Position numbers and translations under genes: made by a program
Notes under the pieces: generated by a model
The model's database searches: none
What the model was told of the DNA's origin: nothing
The model's input: the letters and a program-made list of their open reading frames with translations, nothing else
DNA from: Acidobacteriota bacterium
GTDB taxonomy: Bacteria > Acidobacteriota > Blastocatellia > Pyrinomonadales > Pyrinomonadaceae
Assembly (NCBI GenBank): GCA_029777145.1
Contig: JAKOSS010000133.1
Location: forward strand, 1-8,093
Direction of reading: 5' to 3'
DNA length: 8,093 bases
Part shown: positions 1 to 6,418 of the stretch, in pieces
How the letters are laid out: the number at the start of each line of letters is the position of its first letter
Numbering within the stretch: the stretch's first letter is position 1

Positions 1-594
1 CTCGGATCGAAAGGCGCGGACACGACCGACGAACCGGTGGCGCTGATCCGTCAGGAGAACGGCACGGTCGTCGCTCGGGGCAAACAGCATCTGCTGGGCT
101 TCGATCCGGCATCGCGCCAGATCGTCTGGTCGGCGAAATTCGACGCACCGAACGTCAACGGCTGGCAGACGTTTGTGATGACGGCGATCACCGTCGCGGT
201 CGCCGCGCTGTCGCAGGCGAACAAGGAAATGGCCGCGTCGCGCAACGACTGGCGGTCGGTGAGCCGGAGCAACGACAATCTCGTCGGGATGCTGAGCATG
301 TACGAAAGGTTCATGACGAACCGGACGACGGCGACCAAGCAGTCGGGCAACGTGGTTTACATGTTGACGAACGTCAAAAGCGGCGACGACAAGGGCGCCG
401 GACTGGTCGGCGTCAACCTCATGAGCGGAGTGCCCGAAAAGCAGATCCTGTTCAAAGATAAGGACCCGGATTATGAGGTCGACGAATACGAAGGACGGCT
501 TTTCAATCTGAACAAGAACGTTCTGTCGGCTTACAACATCACCGAAGGCGTCGAGGTCAAAAAGGCCGACGACGACGAAGAGAAAAAGAAGTAG
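1..594 (+). CDS. PQQ-like beta-propeller-type protein, 3' end only
   Basis: The frame is open from the first base of the window to the TAG at 592-594, so this is the C-terminal 197 residues of a longer protein. A GTG at 37 is in frame, but nothing supports it as the real start. Two stretches look like propeller blades of the PQQ-binding-like type: LLGFDPASRQIVWSAKF near visible residues 32-48, and LVGVNLMSG... followed by RLFNLNKNVLSAYNI near the end. Between them lies an alanine-rich, probably helical segment of about 60 residues (WQTFVMTAITVAVAALSQAN onward), which is unusual inside a propeller. The protein ends in a charged Asp/Glu/Lys tail. Such propellers often sit in the periplasm or outer membrane as scaffolds or dehydrogenases, but the substrate cannot be told from this fragment. 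The family call is moderate; no catalytic function is claimed. Confidence 0.6.
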   Translation, partial: LGSKGADTTDEPVALIRQENGTVVARGKQHLLGFDPASRQIVWSAKFDAPNVNGWQTFVMTAITVAVAALSQANKEMAASRNDWRSVSRSNDNLVGMLSMYERFMTNRTTATKQSGNVVYMLTNVKSGDDKGAGLVGVNLMSGVPEKQILFKDKDPDYEVDEYEGRLFNLNKNVLSAYNITEGVEVKKADDDEEKKK

Positions 595-1033
595 ATTATC
601 GTTCGCCGGCTTGGGGACATCGGTCGCGGATGTCCCCTCGGCCTCCGACCGTTGGCTTTGGGACGAGCACGGCCGCAAATCGTCCTTGACTACGTTTTGG
701 AATTCAGGCACGTCGCCGGCGTTGAAACTGCAAGTCGCCGAGACGTGTCCGTTGTTCCCCCCAGACCCGACCGAACACGCGACGTCCCCGAAATTTTCCC
801 GGCCCACCTCCTTCTGTTGTGGCGATATCTCCGAATCGCTTCGCTCGCAAACAAGACAACACCTCCGCAAATACTTGGTGCCGATCGCGGGCGATCGCCG
901 GGCGACATGGGTTTTCGTGACATGCGTGGCAGACCCGAACGTTTCATCGCAGGGCCCTGTGGCCGAACCGAACAACTTGTCCGCGTTCGCCAATCGTGCG
1001 AAATTAGGTAGCGAATTCACGGACGCAGCAACG
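595..1033. other. Intergenic region without a convincing gene
   Basis: This 439-base stretch is the leader of the four-gene group. The sigma factor's reading frame stays open across it from 611, but the translation there (many Pro, Ser, Arg and Cys, no domain) does not look like protein, and its first codon lies beside a perfect hairpin. I found no tRNA, no convincing riboswitch and no strong promoter. It contains GGCGATCGCC, a 10-base palindrome, inside an 18-base segment (888-905) repeated exactly at 1526-1543. The promoter of the sigma gene presumably lies here. Confidence 0.5.
613..637 (+). terminator. Hairpin terminator-like inverted repeat after the propeller gene
   Basis: GGGGACATC (613-621) and GATGTCCCC (629-637) form a perfect 9-bp stem with a 7-base loop. 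It begins 18 bases after the stop codon of the preceding gene. No T-run follows, so it is not a textbook intrinsic terminator; it may halt transcription weakly or stabilise the 3' end of the message. Its position also argues against any gene starting at the TTG at 611. Confidence 0.55.
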
Positions 1034-1645
1034 GTGGCAAAACGCGATCTGAAAAGAGATTGGAATCCCGACCCGGATTCGTTCCGGCGGTTCCTCGCGT
1101 GGCTTGATGAGGGTAACGATTCGGGCGGCGAGCGTTACCTCGAGATGCGCCGGAGGCTTGTCGCCTACTTCGATCGGAAGGAGTGCGCGGATGCCGACGA
1201 ACTTGCCGACGAGACGCTGAACCGCGTCGCCCGGCGGCTCGATGAAGAGGGTCGCATCGATTCCGAAAGTCCCGCCAGATACTGTTACATCGTCGCGAAA
1301 TTCGTGTTCTTGGAGTCGTTGCGCCGAAAGGGCTCCGTCTCGCTCGACGACGTGATGCACACCGAATCGATCGAGCCGGCGGCGGTCTCGGCCGACGAGG
1401 ACGCCGAGCATCGCGAGTTGATGCTCGAGTGTCTCGAACGTTGCATCGCCAAGCTTGAAACGGTGAGCCGCGAGATAATTTCCGGATACTATTTCGGCGA
1501 AGAACGGATCAAGATCGATAACCGTCGGGCGATCGCCGGGCGATTGGGGATCTCGGCCAACGCGCTCACCATCCGCGCCTGCCGAATTCGGGACAAACTC
1601 GAGGATTGCGTCCGAAAATGCGCCGGAAATCGGGGCAAACCGTAG
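1034..1645 (+). CDS. ECF-like RNA polymerase sigma-70 family factor
   Basis: With a GTG start at 1034 this is a 203-residue protein, the usual size for an ECF sigma factor. Residues about 35-100 resemble sigma region 2: ADELADETLNRVARRL at 54-69, then ARYCYIVAKFVFLESLRRKG, which fits the -10-recognition helix pattern ending in a basic LRRKG. Residues about 128-197 resemble region 4: LECLERCIAKLETVSREIISGYY, then a helix-turn-helix (RAIAGRLGISANALTIRACRIRDKLEDC) for -35 binding. A charged segment, GEERIKIDNRR, lengthens the loop before the helix-turn-helix. The start is uncertain. GTG 1034 has no clear Shine-Dalgarno; TTG 977 and TTG 611 are in frame, but the sequence added by them looks non-coding. 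The next gene, 63 bases on, looks like a membrane anti-sigma partner, which suggests that activity is controlled by sequestration. The family call is firm; the target promoters are unknown. Confidence 0.85.
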   Translation: MAKRDLKRDWNPDPDSFRRFLAWLDEGNDSGGERYLEMRRRLVAYFDRKECADADELADETLNRVARRLDEEGRIDSESPARYCYIVAKFVFLESLRRKGSVSLDDVMHTESIEPAAVSADEDAEHRELMLECLERCIAKLETVSREIISGYYFGEERIKIDNRRAIAGRLGISANALTIRACRIRDKLEDCVRKCAGNRGKP

Positions 1646-1669
1646 ATGACGAAATATTTTCGGTTTTTT
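1637..1669 (+). terminator. Weak attenuator/terminator-like hairpin at the sigma gene stop
   Basis: AAACCG (1637-1642) can pair with CGGTTT (1661-1666), overlapping the TAG stop. Alternatively CGAAA (1650-1654) pairs with TTTCG (1658-1662). Either arm runs into a T6 stretch (1664-1669). The stems are short (6 and 5 bp) and share bases, so this is at best a partial terminator. Its place between a sigma gene and its presumed regulator would let it set the ratio of the two products. Low confidence. Confidence 0.3.
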
Positions 1670-1679
1670 GTCTTAAATG

Positions 1680-1703
1680 TTCAGAGAAAGCCGATTCTCT
1701 GAA
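1680..1703. promoter_or_regulatory. Perfect dyad of two TTC-N3-GAA sites before the membrane-regulator gene
   Basis: TTCAGAGAA (1680-1688) and TTCTCTGAA (1695-1703) are exact reverse complements separated by 6 bases. Each half is itself a TTC-N3-GAA palindrome, with starts 15 bases apart. As DNA this looks like a paired operator; as RNA it is a 9-bp hairpin ending 5 bases before the ATG at 1709. It occupies the place where a Shine-Dalgarno would be, and none is visible; only a run of A residues (1702-1709) precedes the start. The base composition here is clearly richer in A and T than in the neighbouring genes. The binding factor is unknown. Confidence 0.5.
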
Positions 1704-1708
1704 AAAAA

Positions 1709-2650
1709 ATGATGGAAACGACGAACTACAACCCGGCCATGCTGAGGCAATATCTTCTCGGGACGCTGGATGCTTCCCGGACCGAGGAGTTCGACGAACT
1801 GAGCATCGCAGACGAAGGATTCGCGGATGCCTTGTCCGCGGCCGAGAACGAACTGATCGATCAGTTCGTCGCCGGCACGCTCGGCTCCGAGGAAACGAGG
1901 CTCGCCGGGAAGCGTTTCGCCGCGAGCCGCCGGATGCGGGAGCGGGTCGATTTCGCCCGGGCGCTCAAGGAAGTCGGCGACCGGGAAACCGACGTTCAGC
2001 CGACGTTCGAACCGGTCCGACGCGGCATCCTTTCCGCGCTTCCGCGGTTCGCCACACGCTGGGCGTTCGCCGCGCTGTTGGTGCTGATCGCGGCCGGCGG
2101 CGTGCTGGTTTGGCTGAGCGGTTCGGGGCCGGACCGGATCGTCCGCAATGAGGATGTCCCGCCGCCGTCACCCGAAGATCCGATGCGGGTTCCGGCGCCC
2201 GTGCCGTCGCCCCGCCCAACGGACGCCCCCGAGATCGCCAAAGAGACGGTACCTGAGCCGACGGCGACCGCGCCGCAGGCATTGCCGACGCCGAAAGCAA
2301 AAAGGCCGGCGTTGGCGGCCATCGCGACCTTCGTACTTGCGCCGCCGGTCCGCGGCGGCATTCCGACGCTCAGGATCCGGCCGGGTACCTCGTCGATCCT
2401 GATCCGGGCCGAACTCGAGACCGGCGACTTCCCGCGTTACCGCGCGATTCTCAAGGACCCGGATTCGGGCGAAGTACTTTCAGACGCGGTACTCGTCAAA
2501 CCCCGGACCTCCGGCGGCCGAAGCTTTCTCCAACTCAAATATCCTGCCCGAACGCTCCGGAACGGCGTGGCCGCGATCGAGATCTCCGGCGTTTCCGTCG
2601 ACGGCAAGCCGGAAATTATTGGTGACTATACCTTTCGCGTTGTGAGATAA
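1709..2650 (+). CDS. Single-pass membrane protein, putative anti-sigma factor without zinc finger
   Basis: The protein has 313 residues with a tandem ATG start (1709 or 1712). Residues 1-110 are a charged helical cytosolic region (LRQYLLGTLDASRTEEFDEL, then AENELIDQFVAGTL). This resembles a helical bundle common next to sigma factors in Acidobacteriota (recalled, not searched). One membrane segment follows at about 117-137 (FAALLVLIAAGGVLVWL), then a proline-rich linker at 150-200, then a beta-rich domain at about 205-313 (IRPGTSSILIRAEL to YTFRVVR) that would lie in the periplasm. There is no cysteine anywhere, so this is not a classical HxxxCxxC zinc anti-sigma domain. The gene sits 63 bases after the sigma gene and 33 bases before the CHAT gene. 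The likely role is to hold the sigma factor at the membrane and respond to an envelope signal. That role is inferred from architecture and position. Confidence 0.65.
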   Translation: MMETTNYNPAMLRQYLLGTLDASRTEEFDELSIADEGFADALSAAENELIDQFVAGTLGSEETRLAGKRFAASRRMRERVDFARALKEVGDRETDVQPTFEPVRRGILSALPRFATRWAFAALLVLIAAGGVLVWLSGSGPDRIVRNEDVPPPSPEDPMRVPAPVPSPRPTDAPEIAKETVPEPTATAPQALPTPKAKRPALAAIATFVLAPPVRGGIPTLRIRPGTSSILIRAELETGDFPRYRAILKDPDSGEVLSDAVLVKPRTSGGRSFLQLKYPARTLRNGVAAIEISGVSVDGKPEIIGDYTFRVVR

Positions 2651-2674
2651 TTCGGCTCGTCAGTTCTTCAAGCC

Positions 2675-2678
2675 GGAG
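2675..2678 (+). promoter_or_regulatory. Shine-Dalgarno of the CHAT gene, inside a possible hairpin
   Basis: GGAG at 2675-2678 stands 5 bases before the ATG at 2684 and supports that start. The same bases can pair in a bulged stem, TTCGGCTC (2651-2658) with GAGCCCGAA (2676-2684), or the site can be exposed by the competing stem CGGCT (2653-2657) with AGCCG (2671-2675). Such structures may tune translation, but the stems are short. Confidence 0.5.
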
Positions 2679-2683
2679 CCCGA

Positions 2684-5600
2684 ATGGATCGATTACGTAC
2701 AGCTGCGTGCTCGCTGATCCTCAGTCTGGGCCTGCTCGCAATGTCGGGAGGGCTCCATTCGGCTTACGCCCAGGAACCTGCTCCGCTGAGTGCCGGAACT
2801 TCCGCCGAATTTGCGATCTCCGGCGGCGAGCGCCGTCTTTTCAGCGTACATCTTGATGAAAAACAGCTGTTGCGTTTGATCGTCACGCAGCTCGGCGTCG
2901 ACGTCGTTGTCCGGGTCCTGAAACCGGACGGAAGCGTTGCCGCCGACTACGACTCGGATCCGCGGTCGACCGGCGACGAGATCGTCGAGACGACCTCCGC
3001 CGAAGCCCGCGAATATATCCTCAGCGTCGAACCGCGACAACGGAACACGTCCGGAAAATTCGCCCTTAAGGTCGCCGAGATCCGACCGGCGACCCCAGCC
3101 GAATTATCGATGGACGAGACGCGGAGGATGCTGACCGAGGCAAACCGTCTGTGGCGCGCAAGCGAGTATGCGGCCGCGCTTCCGCTCGCGGAGCGCGCTC
3201 TCGCGATGCGATCGGAGGCATTCGGCGAATTTGATTTTGAGGTCAGCCAGGCGGTGTTCACGGTCGCCAACATTTATTCGGACAACGGAGGTTGGGCAAA
3301 GAGCGAGGAACTTTACCGGCGCACGATCGCGATCCGCGAAAAGGTCCGTGGGCCCGACGATATTTCGCTCTCTGCCGTTCTCAACAATTTTGGCGCGCTA
3401 TACAACGCTGAGGGTGAGTATGAGAAGGCGGAGCCGCTGTTCGAGCGGTCGCTCTCGATTCGGGAAAAATGGCTCGAACCCGATCATTTGCTGATCGCGA
3501 GCGTTCTCGTGAACCTCGGGAACATCAGCCGGAACCGCGGTGACAGTGCGAAAGCCGCGGCGCGCTACACCCGCGCGCTGGCGATACGTGAAAAGGCGCT
3601 CGGTCCCGACACGGCCGAAGTTGCGCTTCTCCTCAACAACCTCGGCAATCTCTACGACGGTCAGCCCGAGAAAGCCGAACGCTATTACCTTCGTGCGCTC
3701 GAGATCCGCCGCCGCGTCTACGGGAACGAGCACCAGGTGGTCGCGCAGTCGATCTACAATCTGGCGCTGCTGTATGCGAAGACCGAGAAATACAAGCAGG
3801 CACTCGAACTGACCCTGGAATCGATCGCGATCTTTGAAAAGAAGCTTGGACCGGAGCATCCGAGCACGTCGTTTCCGTACAATCTTCTCGGTCTGATCTA
3901 CAAGTCGATGGGGGAGCTTGAAAAGTCCGAGGCCGCATTCCTGCATTCGATCGCGATCAAAGAAAAGTCCGAAGGCCCGCATCACATCAATCTTGCCGGC
4001 GCGCTCTCGAATCTGTCGCTGCTTTATGCACTGCGTGGGGAGCCCGAGAAGGCCGTCGCGGCGCAGGCGCGGGCAAATGAGATCTACGAGTACAACGCGA
4101 CGCTGAATCTCGCCGCCGGAACCGAGAGGGAGAAACTCGGTTATCTGCGGACACTCTCGAATTCGGAGAGCATCGTCATCTCGCTCCACATGCAGAGCGC
4201 GCCGGAATTGCCGGCCGCCGCAGAACTTGCGCTGGCGACGATTCTTCAGCGGAAGGGAAGAGTACTCGATTCGCTGGCCGCCAATCTGACGGCGCTCCGC
4301 GGCCGCTTCGATCCCGCCGACCGGGCGTTGCTCGACAAGCTGAACGGCGTCACGGCACGGCTTGTCGCGACGGTCCTCGCGGGTCCGTCCCAAATTGCGG
4401 ATTTCGACAAGGAATTGTCGGCGCTCGAACGGGAGCGTGACGAGCTCGAGTCGCAGGTGAGCCTCCGCAGCGCCGGATACTACGAGGAGCGAAAACCCGT
4501 GACGCTGAGCGCCGTCAGACGCGAGATTCCGATCGGCAGCGCGCTCGTCGAATTTTCCCTGTACCGGCCGATCCCGCCGAACGTGGCGAACTACGCCGAC
4601 GATCCGGCCAGACTGAAGGGGGCCGGAGAACCCCGCTACGCGGTTTATGTCACCCGGCGCGAAGGCCCGGTTCGTTGGGCGGATCTCGGCAGCGCGGCCC
4701 GGATCGATGAACTGATCGCGGCACTCCGTTCGGCGGTTCGGAATCCACGGCGAACCGACTACACGGTCCCGGCGACGAAGCTCGACCGGCTGGTCATGCG
4801 GCCGGTGCGTGAACTCGCCGGAGATGCCGGACAATTCCTGATCTCCGCCGACGGAAACCTGAACCTCCTTTCGTTCGCGACATTGATCGACGAGCGTGGA
4901 CGGTTCCTGATCGAGGACCATTCGCTTGTCTATCTCACCAGCGGTCGGGATCTTATTCGGATGAAACGCGACCGAGCCCCCAAGTCGCCGCCGCTGATCA
5001 TTGCCGATCCGGCGTTCGGAGGAATGTCGCCGACGAAATCCGCAACACGAGGTTCCGAGATCTCGCGCGCATATTCGGACCTGTATTTCGCGCGATTGGC
5101 GGGGACGGCGGTCGAGGGACGATCGGTGCAGTCAATCTTCCCCGGATCATTGCTCACGGGAGCGGACGCCTCCGAAGAGGCGCTGAAGCGTGCGACCGCG
5201 CCATCGATACTGCACATCGCGACCCACGGGTTCTTTCTTTACTCCGACGAAAACGGATCGCTTCAGCCCGCGAAGTCAGGCGAGAATCCTCTGCTGCGGT
5301 CCGGCCTTGCATTCGCGGGGGCCAATCAACGCAAGGGCGGCGATGAAGACGGCATCCTGACGGCGCTCGAGGCATCCGGTTTGAATCTTTGGGGTACGAA
5401 ACTCGTCGTTCTTTCGGCCTGCGATACCGGCGCCGGCGTCGCCACCGGCGGCGAGGGCGTGTACGGTTTGCGTCGGGCATTCATTTTGGCGGGCGCGGAA
5501 TCGATAGTCATGAGCCTCTGGCCGGTGAGCGATCTCGCGACCCGCGAGTTGATGAGCGGCTACTACGAAAACCTCAGGGACGGCCTCGGCCGGGCCGAAG

Positions 5601-5713
5601 CCTTGCGGCGTGTTCAACTCGAAATGATCAAACGCGCCTCCAGGCGTCATCCCTTCTACTGGGCGAGCTTTATCCCGACCGGCGATTGGTCCGGCATCGA
5701 CGGACGTCGTTGA
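2684..5713 (+). CDS. Exported TPR-CHAT (caspase-like) protein with N-terminal PPC-like domain
   Basis: The protein has 1009 residues. Residues 1-29 are a signal peptide (basic MDRLR, a hydrophobic core, cleavage after AYA-29), so it is exported. Residues about 35-133 resemble a bacterial pre-peptidase C-terminal (PPC) beta domain. About seven or eight TPR units of the 42-residue kinesin-light-chain type follow at about 145-475, with motifs such as LNNFGALYNAEGEYEKAEPL and ALAIREKALGP. A helical linker leads to a CHAT domain at about 690-1005. The dyad is intact: His848 in HIATHGFF and Cys913 in VVLSACDTGAG. The usual CHAT ending HPFYWASFIPTGDW is also present. CHAT is a clan CD cysteine peptidase fold, and some members are true caspase-like proteases. 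The TPR array probably binds a partner or substrate. The signal peptide places it outside the inner membrane, unlike the cytosolic TPR-CHAT proteases linked to gasdermins or CRISPR. The domain call is firm; the substrate is unknown. Confidence 0.92.
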   Translation: MDRLRTAACSLILSLGLLAMSGGLHSAYAQEPAPLSAGTSAEFAISGGERRLFSVHLDEKQLLRLIVTQLGVDVVVRVLKPDGSVAADYDSDPRSTGDEIVETTSAEAREYILSVEPRQRNTSGKFALKVAEIRPATPAELSMDETRRMLTEANRLWRASEYAAALPLAERALAMRSEAFGEFDFEVSQAVFTVANIYSDNGGWAKSEELYRRTIAIREKVRGPDDISLSAVLNNFGALYNAEGEYEKAEPLFERSLSIREKWLEPDHLLIASVLVNLGNISRNRGDSAKAAARYTRALAIREKALGPDTAEVALLLNNLGNLYDGQPEKAERYYLRALEIRRRVYGNEHQVVAQSIYNLALLYAKTEKYKQALELTLESIAIFEKKLGPEHPSTSFPYNLLGLIYKSMGELEKSEAAFLHSIAIKEKSEGPHHINLAGALSNLSLLYALRGEPEKAVAAQARANEIYEYNATLNLAAGTEREKLGYLRTLSNSESIVISLHMQSAPELPAAAELALATILQRKGRVLDSLAANLTALRGRFDPADRALLDKLNGVTARLVATVLAGPSQIADFDKELSALERERDELESQVSLRSAGYYEERKPVTLSAVRREIPIGSALVEFSLYRPIPPNVANYADDPARLKGAGEPRYAVYVTRREGPVRWADLGSAARIDELIAALRSAVRNPRRTDYTVPATKLDRLVMRPVRELAGDAGQFLISADGNLNLLSFATLIDERGRFLIEDHSLVYLTSGRDLIRMKRDRAPKSPPLIIADPAFGGMSPTKSATRGSEISRAYSDLYFARLAGTAVEGRSVQSIFPGSLLTGADASEEALKRATAPSILHIATHGFFLYSDENGSLQPAKSGENPLLRSGLAFAGANQRKGGDEDGILTALEASGLNLWGTKLVVLSACDTGAGVATGGEGVYGLRRAFILAGAESIVMSLWPVSDLATRELMSGYYENLRDGLGRAEALRRVQLEMIKRASRRHPFYWASFIPTGDWSGIDGRR

Positions 5714-5738
5714 ACTCCAAAACAATCCCGCGAAATAT
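5710..5738 (+). promoter_or_regulatory. Possible promoter before the 206-residue gene
   Basis: TTGAAC (5710-5715), overlapping the CHAT stop codon, and AAATAT (5733-5738) are 17 bases apart. The -35 matches 4 of 6 consensus bases; the -10 is poor. It would give the last gene of the group its own transcription. Low confidence; read-through from the CHAT gene explains expression equally well. Confidence 0.2.
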
Positions 5739-5782
5739 TTTTCTCCGACTTGCTTATCTCAGTGACGGCGGGTTGCCGCGCA

Positions 5783-5788
5783 AGGAGG
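5783..5788 (+). promoter_or_regulatory. Strong Shine-Dalgarno fixing the start at 5797
   Basis: AGGAGG, an exact anti-16S match, lies 8 bases before the ATG at 5797. It is the best ribosome binding site in the window. It settles the start: the same frame is open from 5389 inside the CHAT gene, but that extension overlaps CHAT coding sequence and is spurious. Confidence 0.85.
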
Positions 5789-5796
5789 AGAAGAAT

Positions 5797-6417
5797 ATGG
5801 ATTCGATAACAGCGCAGTATTTGGAAAACTTGGGAAAGGTGAGCGGACTGTGGACGATGGCGGCGGCGTCGAGGGCCGGCGTGCTGAACGCCTATTATGA
5901 CCAGATCCTGATGATCATTGACGCCGAGGAAGGCGGACTGATGTTCGGTACGGCGGCCGCGGTAGATCTCGGGCTGACGGCGGGACTTCCGGTGATCGCG
6001 ATGGTCGGGGTCGCCGTGGCACTTGGCTCCGGCTATTATCAGGCGCGCGAGGAAGCACGGAACGACAACTTCGCCTCGGGGTTCTCGCAAGGCTTCGTGA
6101 TGGCCATCCTGGACTGGGATTGGCGTCACGCCGTGACGCGCTTCGGCCGAACGCGCCAGAACATAAATCATTACGATGAGCAGATGGATTCGATCCGCGT
6201 GAGCAGTTATCACTCGGGGCTCAAGAAAGGATATCTTGCGGGCCGTGCTTTGCCGCCGGCCGGACGAAAGGCGTACGCGAAAAAGATCCGGAGCGCGGGC
6301 GGGATCCACGGTCCGAAGAACTGGTCGGAAAACGACGACGTCGCGCGGAATCAACAGATCTCTTATGTGATCGACATGGCGTCGACGGCGCGCAAGCTGA
6401 GGATCATCGCTCCGTAG
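5797..6417 (+). CDS. Unrecognised 206-residue protein with hydrophobic Gly/Ala-rich core
   Basis: I do not recognise this family. Residues 1-45 look helical and amphipathic (MDSITAQYLENLGKVSGLW, then YYDQILMIIDAEEGG). Residues about 46-80 form a glycine/alanine-rich hydrophobic stretch (GTAAAVDLGLTAGLPVIAM, then VGVAVALGSGYY), broken by one Asp and by a GLP turn, so it could be one membrane helix or a helical hairpin. Residues 81-206 are polar and basic, with ASGFSQGFVMAILDWDWRHAVTRFG, a Lys/Arg-rich stretch (GLKKGYLAGR, then GRKAYAKKIRSAGG) and an IIAP end. There is no N-terminal signal peptide and no cysteine. The gene starts 83 bases after the CHAT stop, is on the same strand, and has a consensus Shine-Dalgarno, so it is probably well expressed. 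Co-occurrence with CHAT suggests a partner, substrate or effector, but this is inference; it could also be independent. Confidence 0.8.
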   Translation: MDSITAQYLENLGKVSGLWTMAAASRAGVLNAYYDQILMIIDAEEGGLMFGTAAAVDLGLTAGLPVIAMVGVAVALGSGYYQAREEARNDNFASGFSQGFVMAILDWDWRHAVTRFGRTRQNINHYDEQMDSIRVSSYHSGLKKGYLAGRALPPAGRKAYAKKIRSAGGIHGPKNWSENDDVARNQQISYVIDMASTARKLRIIAP

Positions 6418-6418
6418 G

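Noticed and set aside
686..749. Promoter candidates for the sigma gene: TTGACT at 686-691, and TTGAAACT (722-729) with TGTCC (746-750)
   Set aside because: TTGACT has no -10 at a normal distance. The second pair resembles an ECF-type promoter only loosely, with an 18-base gap between AAC and GTC.
977..1006. TTGTCC and AAATTA spaced by 18 bases, just before the GTG at 1034
   Set aside because: Both boxes are poor matches to the consensus, so I do not list it as a promoter, though its location is suitable.
611..1033. N-terminal extension of the sigma factor from TTG 611
   Set aside because: The first codon lies at the foot of a perfect hairpin, the translation has no domain and is Pro/Ser/Arg-rich, and it would make the protein 344 residues against about 200 for the family.
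3398..4921. A 507-codon open frame on the minus strand inside the CHAT gene
   Set aside because: It is antisense to a protein with clear TPR and CHAT domains. Its translation is rich in Arg, Gln, Glu and Val without domains, as expected from the mirror of GC-rich codons.
5389..5796. N-terminal extension of the 206-residue protein into the CHAT gene
   Set aside because: It is an out-of-frame reading of conserved CHAT codons, and AGGAGG at 5783-5788 fixes the start at 5797.
5797..6417. Possibility that the small protein is a bacterial gasdermin
   Set aside because: Gasdermins have a beta-rich N-terminal pore domain and are longer. This sequence appears helical with a Gly/Ala hydrophobic core, so only the general idea of a CHAT-linked effector is kept.
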